Shown here piece by piece: positions 4,626 to 11,427 of a DNA stretch of 22,732 bases. This stretch comes from a virus: positions 1-22,732 of the IMG/VR virus record IMGVR_UViG_3300042879_002840, one strand, 5' to 3'. How positions within the stretch are numbered: the stretch's first letter is position 1; each line of letters starts with the position of its first letter. Made by a program: the position numbers and the translations under genes. Under the pieces are notes generated by a model. It worked only from the letters and a program-made list of their open reading frames with translations, was not told the DNA's origin and ran no database searches.

Positions 4626-5035
4626 ATGTGTTCGTACCCTTCACGACGTTTGATCGTTGTGCTGCCTTCCTTGACAACTCGCGGCTTAACAAGCAGCTTG
4701 CGGAAGGCGCGCAGATCATGCGTCAGATAGACGTCTGGCCGCACGGGGCTTGGTCGCATCATCCTGCAATCATGTCTTGGGTTGGTCACCTTGATGCGCT
4801 CTTCGCGTACTTGCACGCAGTTGAGCTCGAGCGCCACGTACGCGGGTTTCGTACCCATCGTGAGTGGCTCAACATCCTCGACAAGTTCGTCGAGTTTGAA
4901 GTTGGTATGCCTTTCGACTATCCTTGGTGGTGGGGTGATGAAGCTGTTCATCGCTCGCACTATGACAACCTATTACTCAAGTTCGCGGGTAGCCCGCATG
5001 GAGATTACGTATGGCCTGTAAGTATTTCGAAGTAA
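4622..5035 (+). CDS. Pyrimidine-dimer DNA glycosylase-like protein (MSMEG_6728 type)
   Basis: 137 aa, coupled to the upstream gene by ATGA. The sequence follows the pattern of the MSMEG_6728/pyrimidine-dimer-excision-like family: an N-terminal MNVFVPFTTFDRCAAFLD, then SRLNKQLAEGAQIMR, a central HHPAIMSWVGH, and a C-terminal WWGDEAVHRSHYDNLLLK with a final WPVSISK. Members are annotated by similarity to T4 endonuclease V-like base-excision enzymes that act on UV lesions; activity has not been shown for most of them. A DNA repair role fits the nearby ligase and nuclease. The family assignment is from recalled motifs. Confidence 0.72.
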   Translation: MNVFVPFTTFDRCAAFLDNSRLNKQLAEGAQIMRQIDVWPHGAWSHHPAIMSWVGHLDALFAYLHAVELERHVRGFRTHREWLNILDKFVEFEVGMPFDYPWWWGDEAVHRSHYDNLLLKFAGSPHGDYVWPVSISK

Positions 5036-5322
5036 GAGACTGTGGCACTAACATCCCTGTCGTCGCAGTGGAACTAGAGTGCCACCCAATTGCAGCACGC
5101 GCTGGGTTTCGCCCAGGTGTTAACAAGCACGTGTTGGTGACGGCGCTGTCTTCGCTCAAGACCTATCATTGTGGTAGCTTTATCGAAGGCCGCACGATGC
5201 GCGTCGCCTGCGATCACATAGCTGCAAACTTCAGAGATCTGCAGTGCGGGTCTGTCGTCGATGTTGAGTTCATTCTTGGTGAGACGAAAGAACCAAAGGT
5301 GGCAGAATGCGTCCAACGATGA
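5011..5322 (+). CDS. Hypothetical protein, 103 aa
   Basis: The ATG at 5011 lies in the end of the previous gene and has ATGGAGATTACGT upstream. The product (MACKYFEVRDCGTNIPVVAVEL...) is strand-rich with several Cys and His residues, and a helix near residues 65-75. I recognise no family. The stop overlaps an ATG of the ligase frame (ATGA at 5319-5322). Position suggests a DNA metabolism accessory, but this is only context. Confidence 0.65.
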   Translation: MACKYFEVRDCGTNIPVVAVELECHPIAARAGFRPGVNKHVLVTALSSLKTYHCGSFIEGRTMRVACDHIAANFRDLQCGSVVDVEFILGETKEPKVAECVQR

Positions 5323-6110
5323 AAGCATATAAGCCCGGTGAACCAGCTAACTTTGCTCACGTGAAGCTCGATGGTCATTACCTTGAGGTTCATCAAGCTG
5401 TGAGTGGCCTTGTCACGTGCACTACGCGTCACGGTACTAAGCTTGATCTCAGGTGGGTGCCTACTCTTAAGGAAGCATGGCACATGCCTGGAGAAACTAC
5501 AGTGCTAGGCGAGTTATGGTACCCAGGGCAACCGGCTTCTTACATCAAGACAGCGATAAAGAATCGGATTACTGGCTTAAGGTTCTCTTGCTTCGCTGTT
5601 AGCACGTGTGCGACATTTGTCGAGTACAATGATTGGTGTCTTGCGTATGGCTTCGATGCAGTCGGGTTTTACATGCGCGAGTACTTGCCTTTAAGATACT
5701 GTCTTGGTCGTCTTGACGTGAATAACTTGCCGGCCACTGAACACGAAGGTTTCGTCATGAAGGACGAGCTCTGGGTTAACTGGCGTAAGCACAAGCCCTT
5801 CAAGACGATCGATCTTATCGTCGATGAAGTGACTGAAGGACGCGGGCAATTCGTAGGCTTGGTTGGGTCGCTTGTATGCAAGACAACTGAAGGCCATGTG
5901 ATAGCGAACGTCTCTGGGTTCACCTATGACGAACGGGTAGAACTAAGTGAAGCTGATGTTGGCCGCGTCGTTGAGGTGAAGTATCAATATGTCGGTGCGC
6001 AAGGTCGCTTGCGTCACCCGACGTTTGTTCGCTTCAGGGACGACAAGCTGCCAGGCGAGTGTACTCTTGATCAAGATGAGGATTTGCGATGCAAGTACAG
6101 CTCCAAGTAA
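5307..6110 (+). CDS. ATP-dependent DNA ligase, minimal form
   Basis: 267 aa. Nucleotidyltransferase motif I is VKLDGHY with the adenylated Lys at residue 20, motif III is VLGELW, motif IV is EGFVMK, motif V is NWRKHKPFKTIDLIV, and the C-terminus forms an OB-fold with a VGLVGSLVCK strand and a GRLRHPTFVRFRDDK end. The family seals nicks in duplex DNA using ATP; this size is close to the smallest viral ligases (adenylation plus OB domains only). The start may be 5307 (AAAGGTGG upstream) or the ATG at 5319, which forms an ATGA junction with the previous stop; motif I is intact either way. It likely works with the neighbouring repair and replication genes. Confidence 0.88.
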   Translation: MRPTMKAYKPGEPANFAHVKLDGHYLEVHQAVSGLVTCTTRHGTKLDLRWVPTLKEAWHMPGETTVLGELWYPGQPASYIKTAIKNRITGLRFSCFAVSTCATFVEYNDWCLAYGFDAVGFYMREYLPLRYCLGRLDVNNLPATEHEGFVMKDELWVNWRKHKPFKTIDLIVDEVTEGRGQFVGLVGSLVCKTTEGHVIANVSGFTYDERVELSEADVGRVVEVKYQYVGAQGRLRHPTFVRFRDDKLPGECTLDQDEDLRCKYSSK

Positions 6111-6310
6111 AGACTGCTGAACGGTGGGAGCCTTTCTGCAATCGCACCTTTCCTAACATGGATGATGCATGCGAGTGGTTCAGAAGTATTAAGTCACATT
6201 TCAAGACGAGGATGGTGCCTCGTCACTCCAGCCGCTGGGTTAGTGGCATCACAATTGAAGAAAGGACCTGGGAAATTGTCAGGAAAAGCAAAAGACCCCG
6301 AAAAGATTAG
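6089..6310 (+). CDS. Hypothetical protein, 73 aa
   Basis: The ATG at 6089 overlaps the ligase end by 22 bases and has GAGGATTTGCG upstream. The basic product (MQVQLQVKTAERWEPFCN...) has a strand-helix-strand look (DACEWFRSIKSHF, then WVSGITIEERTWEIVRK) similar to small RNA/DNA-binding or dsRBD-sized folds, but no family is recognised. Its end overlaps the next gene. Confidence 0.62.
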   Translation: MQVQLQVKTAERWEPFCNRTFPNMDDACEWFRSIKSHFKTRMVPRHSSRWVSGITIEERTWEIVRKSKRPRKD

Positions 6311-6956
6311 GCACGACTTCTGGCACAGGAATCGATGGTGTGCGCCGAAGTTCTTTGTGTGGGAAGATGGTTACACTCATTATTCATATGTGAGTGGTTA
6401 TCACCCATCACGCATCGGCCAGATGGTGTGGCAGGCTCTCGAACGACTCTGGGGCGACCCTGAGACGAAGGTGAAGACTGACTCGTATCTTAAGTACATG
6501 AAGGATAAGATGCCAGCCGATGAACTCGAGCTCGTCGCATCGAATCTTATCAGCCTTCATGCTGCGAACGAAGTTGTCGGTGACTGCACGTTCGAGAATA
6601 TTCTCATAAGCGATGGCCGCGTGTACATAATTGACCCTGGTCATCCACGCGGACTTAAGTGTCGAGAACTCGATCTTGCTAAGATCCTGCAGTCGATGCG
6701 AGGCTGGGAGAACGTCAAGCGACCCAAGGTCTTTGCACCGAGGGAACCCGATCACCTGGGTATGTACACCCGGGAGACTGTTGCACTTTACATTACTCAC
6801 TTATACAGGTTACTTAAGCATGAGCACCCAAAGCAATGCCACGAATGGGCAAGATCCGAAATACAACTCGCGAAAGAAAACTTACTTCATCGACGTGGAT
6901 GGGACCCTGTTGATCAAGCGAGAGACTGGCGGCCAGCACTGGCAGGACCTCGTTAA
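6276..6956 (+). CDS. Phosphotransferase/kinase-fold protein (sugar kinase-like)
   Basis: The frame is open from 6162, but its first part lies opposite the convincing upstream gene, so I place the start at the TTG 6276 (AAAGGA upstream); the true start is uncertain. The core carries a protein-kinase-like phosphotransferase signature: VVGDCTFENILI (Asp and Asn of the catalytic loop, with Val where His is usual), then VYIIDPG (metal-binding Asp) and ELDLAKILQS. Families with this pattern phosphorylate small molecules and often sit in capsule or sugar-nucleotide clusters. It is followed by a HAD phosphatase, a nucleotidyltransferase and a glycosyltransferase, suggesting the first step of sugar activation. 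Substrate unknown. Confidence 0.68.
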   Translation: MSGKAKDPEKIRHDFWHRNRWCAPKFFVWEDGYTHYSYVSGYHPSRIGQMVWQALERLWGDPETKVKTDSYLKYMKDKMPADELELVASNLISLHAANEVVGDCTFENILISDGRVYIIDPGHPRGLKCRELDLAKILQSMRGWENVKRPKVFAPREPDHLGMYTRETVALYITHLYRLLKHEHPKQCHEWARSEIQLAKENLLHRRGWDPVDQARDWRPALAGPR

Positions 6957-7257
6957 TGCAGTCCCAGGCATGCTTGCGTGGGTCAACAGCCTTGAGAAAG
7001 ATGGCCACGTGATCGTGTTGACGACTGCAAGGAAGGAGAGCCACCGCGCTGAGACTGAACGAACACTTAAGCTCAATGGCTTCTGCTGGGACCACTTGAT
7101 CATGGGCTTAACGAACGGCGAGCGTGTCGTCGTCAACGATGGCCCGTGCGCTTCAATTCAAGTTAAGACGAATGGCGGGTTAACCGGCGCCGCTGTCGTC
7201 GTTAACGATGGCCCGTGCTCTGTGGTTGAACTTAGGAAGAATCGAGGATTGCAATGA
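6820..7257 (+). CDS. HAD-superfamily phosphatase
   Basis: 145 aa from the ATG at 6820; no later start precedes motif I. Motif I is FIDVDGT (nucleophile Asp25, acid/base Asp27), motif II is VLTTARKE (Thr68/69), and a conserved MGLTNGERVVVND supplies the C-terminal acidic residue. This resembles small HAD phosphatases of capsule and heptose-type pathways. The frame overlaps the kinase by 137 bases out of phase, which is long for a phage. Residues 103-110 and 126-133 are the same VVVNDGPC and the DNA is duplicated 69 bases apart (7126-7149 and 7195-7218), so the last motif has been copied. The next gene is ATGA-coupled. Confidence 0.8.
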   Translation: MSTQSNATNGQDPKYNSRKKTYFIDVDGTLLIKRETGGQHWQDLVNAVPGMLAWVNSLEKDGHVIVLTTARKESHRAETERTLKLNGFCWDHLIMGLTNGERVVVNDGPCASIQVKTNGGLTGAAVVVNDGPCSVVELRKNRGLQ

Positions 7258-7814
7258 TAGGAGTTGTTCTTGCTGCGGGTGAAGCGACGCGTATGCCTAA
7301 CAAGCTTATGCTTCACACACCTAACCGCACGCCTCTCATACTTGAAGCAATTCATTATACGATGAGGCACAGTGATTACGTAATTGTCGTTACGCGTAAG
7401 GATACGGTGGTCGAAACGTATTTGAAACAGCTTCGTTACAAGCTAGATATACGCTTCCAAACGCATCCAAGCGGAGTAGTCGATGCTATATCGATTGCGG
7501 AATCGAGCGACATTCTAGTGACGTTCGGGGATTGCTACGGGTATGAATGGCTGCCTGAGGTCAAGCCAAACTCAGCGACCGTAAAGAACGGGAGCTTGGA
7601 TCAAATGGACGGGTTTGGAGGACGTAAGTGGGTTGCACGCAATCGTCCTCGCAAGCAATCGTTCATAGGCGCGTTTCGTTGTGATCACTGGTACCCAAGC
7701 ACCAATGATCTGATGTTCGAGTTCAATGATCACGGCATTGAACCGCAAGTTGTTAACACATTCATTCAAGACTGCGGTACACCGGGAGGATATGAGAGAT
7801 TATGGCAACGATAG
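7254..7814 (+). CDS. Sugar-phosphate nucleotidyltransferase-like protein
   Basis: 186 aa, ATGA-coupled to the HAD gene. The N-terminus VVLAAGEATRMPNKLM is the glycine-rich nucleotide-binding loop of GT-A-fold pyrophosphorylases (the usual GxGxRxxPxxK, here with Glu and Ala at two Gly positions). ILVTFGDCYG carries the metal-binding Asp, and the DCGTPGGYERL end matches the conserved DxGTPxxY of the family. Such enzymes join a sugar-1-phosphate to NTP to give an NDP-sugar. At 186 aa it is shorter than most (about 230-290). Predicted third step of the local cassette; substrate and nucleotide unknown. Confidence 0.78.
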   Translation: MIGVVLAAGEATRMPNKLMLHTPNRTPLILEAIHYTMRHSDYVIVVTRKDTVVETYLKQLRYKLDIRFQTHPSGVVDAISIAESSDILVTFGDCYGYEWLPEVKPNSATVKNGSLDQMDGFGGRKWVARNRPRKQSFIGAFRCDHWYPSTNDLMFEFNDHGIEPQVVNTFIQDCGTPGGYERLWQR

Positions 7815-8854
7815 TGGTAAGTAAGTATGGGATGAAGTTCTATTCGCGTGACTGCACAAAGAATGCGATTGGTGAGCAGGGCGAGACAGAAGGCGTGCTA
7901 CGTCATCTAGTCAGTGCCGGCTACCGCGTGCTGTACTTTGGCAAGCATGAGGGCGAGATCCCAGGTGTCACGTTCCTTGAGCCGCATCTGACTGATCTCG
8001 ACGACATGAGTACCGCTGCTCATCAAGAATACTTGTGGTCGCTTGACACTCAGATGGTCGGTGATTACAAGCCTGACATCGCATTGCAGATCAATGGCAT
8101 GGCGCCCACGTTCTCATGGATTGACAATCCACGCGGCGCAAGGCTGCAAAGCTTTGCTGTTCGCATGTGCGCGCCTTGGCTTAACATTCTGCAGTCGCTT
8201 AAGCTCAAGCGCATATGCATCAACAATGACCCGCGGTCTTATCCGCGAGATCAAGAGATGTCGTATGGGTGGGATTATGTTCGCCCAAGCGCCTTGCTTG
8301 ATCAATGCGCTGTGACTAAGCCTATGACAGTTGGCGGCAAGGAGTACTTGCGCGTCAGTATTTATGCCAAGGCTGAATCGTTCGGCTGGCTGCCTCCTCG
8401 CAAGAACACGAAGGAACGCGATGTAGTGATCGTCGCGCACAGTCACTTCGATGATGGACTCGGGTCTAAGGCTACTTGGCCTGACCTTGAGAAGCTGCTT
8501 GAAGAGACAGATTGCGTGGTGTACGGCAAGGGTTGGGACGGCACTCCCTGGCAACAGCGCTGGCCAGAAAAGTTCTTAGGCCCAGTGAAGCCGCTTGAGG
8601 TTCTTGACATCGTCAACACTGCAAAGGCTTCATACGTCTGTGACCACACACCTGGCTTCAGGACTGGCAAGCCATATGTCTTGACCTCGCAGGGCTGTGT
8701 GCCGTGTTGGAGCTACAGTGAGGTGATGGATGCGATTAAGCACTACGCTTATTGGATCGAGTACGCTAAGCTTCACTTTCAACCTAACTTCCATGTACTC
8801 GATCGTGTGATTGAAGACCCTAACTTTGATGGAGGTGGCTATGAGCCGCGGTAA
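7802..8854 (+). CDS. Glycosyltransferase-like protein, GT-B fold suspected
   Basis: 350 aa; the start has GGGAGGATATGAGATT upstream and overlaps the previous gene by 13 bases. The N-terminal half contains a Rossmann-like part (GVLRHLVSAGYRVLYFGKH; YKPDIALQING). The C-terminal half has DVVIVAHSHF, a strand-helix-strand ending DCVVYGKGW, EVLDIVNTAKASYVCDH and then FRTGKPYVLTSQGCVPC, resembling the nucleotide-sugar binding half of GT-B enzymes. The acceptor could be phage DNA bases, a virion protein or host glycan. The context (kinase, phosphatase, nucleotidyltransferase directly upstream) is the strongest argument for a transferase; the fold call itself is tentative. Confidence 0.55.
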   Translation: MATIVVSKYGMKFYSRDCTKNAIGEQGETEGVLRHLVSAGYRVLYFGKHEGEIPGVTFLEPHLTDLDDMSTAAHQEYLWSLDTQMVGDYKPDIALQINGMAPTFSWIDNPRGARLQSFAVRMCAPWLNILQSLKLKRICINNDPRSYPRDQEMSYGWDYVRPSALLDQCAVTKPMTVGGKEYLRVSIYAKAESFGWLPPRKNTKERDVVIVAHSHFDDGLGSKATWPDLEKLLEETDCVVYGKGWDGTPWQQRWPEKFLGPVKPLEVLDIVNTAKASYVCDHTPGFRTGKPYVLTSQGCVPCWSYSEVMDAIKHYAYWIEYAKLHFQPNFHVLDRVIEDPNFDGGGYEPR

Positions 8855-9074
8855 GATCATTAAGTTGAAGAAAGGTCAACTCGCCTTCATCGGCGGGATG
8901 GCTGTTCACGTTCGAGACGGTAAGGCGGAGATGTATGTGTACGGTGATGGAGAGATCATCGTTCCTACGATCACGCGAGAACTCGGACCGTTTGACACTG
9001 TTGAGTCTATTGATAGAGTTTGGAGAGAGGCACATGGAAATCCAGTGGACGAAAAAGATATGCAAGGAACTTGA
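8841..9074 (+). CDS. Hypothetical protein, 77 aa
   Basis: The frame extends up to 8811, but the ATG at 8841 has a strong GGAGGTGGCT site and overlaps the glycosyltransferase end by 14 bases. The product (MSRGKIIKLKKGQLAFIGGMAVHVRDGK...) is a small strand-rich domain with a basic start and two predicted beta hairpins. It ends with a helix (DTVESIDRVWREAHG). No family recognised. It overlaps the following nuclease gene by 41 bases. Confidence 0.65.
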   Translation: MSRGKIIKLKKGQLAFIGGMAVHVRDGKAEMYVYGDGEIIVPTITRELGPFDTVESIDRVWREAHGNPVDEKDMQGT

Positions 9075-9402
9075 GGCGTGCGGCGCGATGATCTTTCCCA
9101 TTGTGGCGAGTAGGATGCAACCTCCGGGCTGGCCAGATAGGATCGTGGTTCATAAGAACTGGCACGGGTTCATTGAGTTCAAAGGAGAGCACACTGCGGT
9201 GAGACCTGTTCAAGCCGTGGTGATGAAGAATCTCCGCAAACGAGGTAAGCTCGTGTACATCGCTCGTGAACCCGGACTTCTCATAGACCCATATGATTCG
9301 CGCGTTGTTGGTGAGTTCGATTCGGGATCTGCCATGCTTATGCTGCTTGCTGGAGATAACTGTCCAACTGACTGCATTATTCCTGGAGATTTTACAAACT
9401 GA
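9034..9402 (+). CDS. VRR-NUC-like nuclease
   Basis: The frame is open from 8935; the ATG at 9034 (GGAGAGAGGCAC upstream) gives a 122-aa protein beginning MEIQWTKKICKELEACG. It shows the PD-(D/E)XK pattern of the VRR-NUC family: GWPDRIVV (Asp35), GFIEFKGE (Glu48, Lys50), and RPVQAVVMKNLRKRGKLVYIARE. Phage members are stand-alone nucleases believed to act on branched or recombination DNA. Together with the ligase this suggests a recombination or replication role. It is the last gene before an AT-rich gap. Confidence 0.78.
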   Translation: MEIQWTKKICKELEACGAMIFPIVASRMQPPGWPDRIVVHKNWHGFIEFKGEHTAVRPVQAVVMKNLRKRGKLVYIAREPGLLIDPYDSRVVGEFDSGSAMLMLLAGDNCPTDCIIPGDFTN

Positions 9403-9683
9403 TTTTACAAAATGCATTTCTTATTGTATCAATTTGATATAGATAGATAGAGATTACTTGGCTCATAAGTGAAATTATCAATAAAAATACGATATATAAG
9501 ACTCACAAAAATTTGGACAGTGGCTAGACCGACTGGCAGGTGCAGTCAGTTGGACAGTTATCTCCAGTAGTGTTTTGGTGATCTGGCATGGCATTTCATC
9601 CTTATACATCGTGTTTTAGGTTCATTCGTTAAGATAAGTGTCCAATAGGCTTGCACTTAGTTGGACAGTTATGTTGGGAGACG
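9403..9683 (+). promoter_or_regulatory. AT-rich intergenic region with repeated 14-mer and candidate promoter
   Basis: No gene is seen here. TTGGACAG occurs at 9513-9520, 9550-9557 and 9661-9668, the last two inside an identical AGTTGGACAGTTAT. A short hairpin GACTG-GCAGGTG-CAGTC lies near 9531-9547. A weak promoter candidate is GTGAAA (9469-9474), 18-base spacer, TATATA (9493-9498). The gap separates DNA metabolism genes from the sigma-factor and late genes, so a switch in transcription here is likely. No convincing terminator hairpin with a T tail was found. Confidence 0.5.
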
Positions 9684-9887
9684 ATGATGGAACGGCGTTA
9701 CAGACGACAAGAAGCTAGAGTTGCAGCGCTACCAAGTGATAGGCGTTGCCCATGTTGTGAAAAGACCATTCTTAAAAGTAGAAGTTGGGTGATAAAAGAT
9801 GGATGGATCTCATGCAGACGATGCTACTACAAAAGCTTTCGAATATGCGATGCAGAACGAGAAGAGGATACGGAGCATGCTCCTTAA
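9684..9887 (+). CDS. Small zinc-ribbon protein, 67 aa
   Basis: The open frame begins at a TTG (9651), but the ATG pair at 9684/9687 with TTGGGAGACG upstream is better. After a basic N-terminus (MMERRYRRQEARVAAL) come CPCC (Cys22 and Cys25) and CRRC (Cys44 and Cys47), a typical four-cysteine zinc ribbon. Such small proteins often bind nucleic acid or RNA polymerase. It precedes, and overlaps by 89 bases, a sigma-like factor, so a role in transcription control is possible but not shown. Confidence 0.68.
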   Translation: MMERRYRRQEARVAALPSDRRCPCCEKTILKSRSWVIKDGWISCRRCYYKSFRICDAEREEDTEHAP

Positions 9888-10326
9888 GAGTGCGAGAGGC
9901 GATCGTCAACTGGCAGACGAAATGTTTAGTGACGTCGCACTTGAGAGGTTGCCCAGGCTCTTTGAACTTTATGATGCAAGTAGGCCCATCGATAACTACA
10001 TGCTTCATAACATACGCTGGTATGCGTTTAAGTATATGAACAAGAGGCGGCACTATGCCGAGCTTGAGCATACTGGCATAAGAGACAAGCACGGGTTCAC
10101 TGATGCACTCGACTCGCTCAATGAACTCGATCGCTACTTAATCGAAGCTCATGTGCTGTATGGCATGACCTTTACTGAAATCTCAAAGGATCTTAACTGG
10201 CCCGTGCACTTAGTGAGCAAGGCTGTTAAGATCGCGAAAGATCGCGTGGCAGAGTGCTACGATGAGAACCGTGATTGGGTGTTCGTTAAACGCGTTATAA
10301 GGATCCTATGCAATGCAGTGGAATGA
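9799..10326 (+). CDS. RNA polymerase sigma-70-family factor (ECF-like)
   Basis: 175 aa. About residues 12-78 match a region 2 pattern (AFEYAMQNEKRIRSMLL ... DEMFSDVALERL ... PIDNYMLHNIRWYAFKYMNKRR). About residues 105-155 match region 4 with a helix-turn-helix (LDSLNELDRYLIEAHVLYG, MTFTEISKDLNWPVHLVSKAV). The linker is short, as in ECF factors. It should direct host RNA polymerase to phage promoters, most likely late ones, since the packaging and head genes follow. Targets are unknown; the TTGGACAG repeats just upstream are candidates. The ribosome-binding site is weak, so translation may depend on the overlapping upstream gene. Confidence 0.8.
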   Translation: MDGSHADDATTKAFEYAMQNEKRIRSMLLKSARGDRQLADEMFSDVALERLPRLFELYDASRPIDNYMLHNIRWYAFKYMNKRRHYAELEHTGIRDKHGFTDALDSLNELDRYLIEAHVLYGMTFTEISKDLNWPVHLVSKAVKIAKDRVAECYDENRDWVFVKRVIRILCNAVE

Positions 10327-10432
10327 TGACGATGGTGAATGGGTTGAGGATGACTTCTTGGACATGCTCTTCATGTGGGGTGTGGCGATCATGATCATAG
10401 TGCTTACGCTGACGGCTGGTTACTTATGGTAG
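10313..10432 (+). CDS. Small single-span membrane protein, 39 aa
   Basis: ATG at 10313 to TAG at 10432, with AAGGATCC upstream; it overlaps the sigma gene end by 14 bases and the next start by 7. The first 16 residues are very acidic (MQWNDDDGEWVEDDFL), followed by a hydrophobic segment of about 20 residues (MLFMWGVAIMIIVLTLTAGY). This predicts one membrane span. Size and topology would suit a small holin-like or accessory membrane protein, but no family is recognised. Confidence 0.62.
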   Translation: MQWNDDDGEWVEDDFLDMLFMWGVAIMIIVLTLTAGYLW

Positions 10433-10632
10433 AAGAATTCGTTATCGTTGCAGTTAAGGGCAATGAGTCTAAGCTTCTTCGCAAAGGAGACGTGATGACC
10501 ATTGCCAAGGCCGCAAGCCGTGAAGCGTATAAGAAGCCGGGTCCTGAGTGGACTGTTCTTGTGTTGTCATACAATCTTTACTTGGAGACGAAGCATGCCA
10601 GTGGACCCACTGCCGGCGGGCAAGGGCGGTAA
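10426..10632 (+). CDS. Hypothetical protein, 68 aa
   Basis: The open frame extends to 10375, but the ATG at 10426 avoids overlapping most of the small membrane gene. The product (MVEEFVIVAVKGNESKLL...) begins with a strand pair, has a helix (DVMTIAKAASREAY), and a second strand (EWTVLVLSYNLYLET) before a low-complexity Gly-rich tail. The ribosome-binding site is weak. No family recognised. It overlaps the terminase small subunit gene by 38 bases. Confidence 0.6.
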   Translation: MVEEFVIVAVKGNESKLLRKGDVMTIAKAASREAYKKPGPEWTVLVLSYNLYLETKHASGPTAGGQGR

Positions 10633-11254
10633 GCCTCCTTACGATCACGAGCGTAGATGCCAAGCTACTCGGCGCTGCGGCCTTCGTTGTGAACGATGGG
10701 CGCTTCGGGGTAGTAACTATTGTCAGTTTCATGGTGGACGACGTAAAGGCAAAGGCAAGTACTGGACTCAAGCTGTGGCGCGTTTTTATAAGAGAGCATT
10801 GACTGAGTCTCTTCAAGCTATTGTCTCTGAGCACTTAGAGATGAAGCCTGATGATCAGTTGAGTCTCTTTGAAGAACTCGCGCTTGTCCGTGAGACGGCT
10901 GCTGGACATGTGAGAGTGTACTCAGCAGCCGTTGAGAGCGGCAAGCAAGAAACCATTATGGCTGCTGGCGAGCTGATGGCACTATCGATGCAACGCGTTG
11001 CAGAGATGTGCAAAGCTGCCGCTGCTGTAGCGAACACGCAGAAAGATAAGTTCAGTGCTCACGACCTTAATTACATCATCGAGCAGATCATAAGAATCAG
11101 CTACGATTGCTTTAAGGACGATGAGCGCGTTAATGCGTTTGCGTTGAAGATCCGCAATGAACTTCAGCTCCGTGAAAAAGATCGGGGTACATCCATCACC
11201 CCAGATCAAGAAGTAGTTCAGATGGATAAGCTTACTTTAGGAGATGTCGAATGA
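10595..11254 (+). CDS. Probable terminase small subunit with Cys/His motif
   Basis: The ATG at 10595 (CTTGGAGACGAAGC upstream) gives 219 aa. An N-terminal cysteine cluster (RRCQATRRCGLRCERWALRG followed by NYCQFHGG; Cys22, 28, 32, 43, His46) is a motif common near the start of phage small terminase-type proteins ending in HGG. The rest is helical, with a glutamate-rich middle and a long amphipathic part. It precedes the large subunit by two genes, the usual position. The small subunit recognises the packaging site on DNA and activates the large one. Identification rests on motif and context; a generic phage zinc protein is the alternative. Confidence 0.65.
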   Translation: MPVDPLPAGKGGKPPYDHERRCQATRRCGLRCERWALRGSNYCQFHGGRRKGKGKYWTQAVARFYKRALTESLQAIVSEHLEMKPDDQLSLFEELALVRETAAGHVRVYSAAVESGKQETIMAAGELMALSMQRVAEMCKAAAAVANTQKDKFSAHDLNYIIEQIIRISYDCFKDDERVNAFALKIRNELQLREKDRGTSITPDQEVVQMDKLTLGDVE

Positions 11255-11427
11255 AAACGATCATTGCTTCTTTGTTCCTAGCCTTGTGCTGCACCTTCGT
11301 TCAAGCGTCGGACGGCGCCTGCGCCAATGGAGTGTGCACCAAGGCGAAGAACACCGTCTCTGCTGCGTCGCGTCAAGTCGTTAAGACCGCGACCCGCCCT
11401 GTTCGTCGCTTGATCCGAGGTCGCTAA
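11251..11427 (+). CDS. Small exported basic protein, 58 aa
   Basis: The ATG at 11251 overlaps the previous stop (ATGA), with CTTTAGGAGATGTCGA upstream. Residues 1-19 form a classical signal peptide (MKTIIASLFLALCCTFVQA, cleavage probably after Ala19). The mature part has CANGVC (Cys24, Cys29) and a basic C-terminus (RPVRRLIRGR). This resembles short secreted proteins common in Planctomycetes, my main clue to the host. A phage role could be envelope targeting during lysis or superinfection exclusion; both are guesses. The stop overlaps the next ATG (TAATG). Confidence 0.72.
   Translation: MKTIIASLFLALCCTFVQASDGACANGVCTKAKNTVSAASRQVVKTATRPVRRLIRGR

Noticed and set aside
4454-4960. 168-codon minus-strand frame across 4454-4960
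   Set aside because: Opposite the coiled-coil and glycosylase-like genes, which have good starts and a recognised family; composition is Ser/Arg-rich as in shadow frames.
6162-6275. Upstream extension of the kinase-like gene to the ATG at 6162
   Set aside because: The extension is opposite the more protein-like 73-aa frame and has low-complexity Ser/Gly/Lys content without motif.
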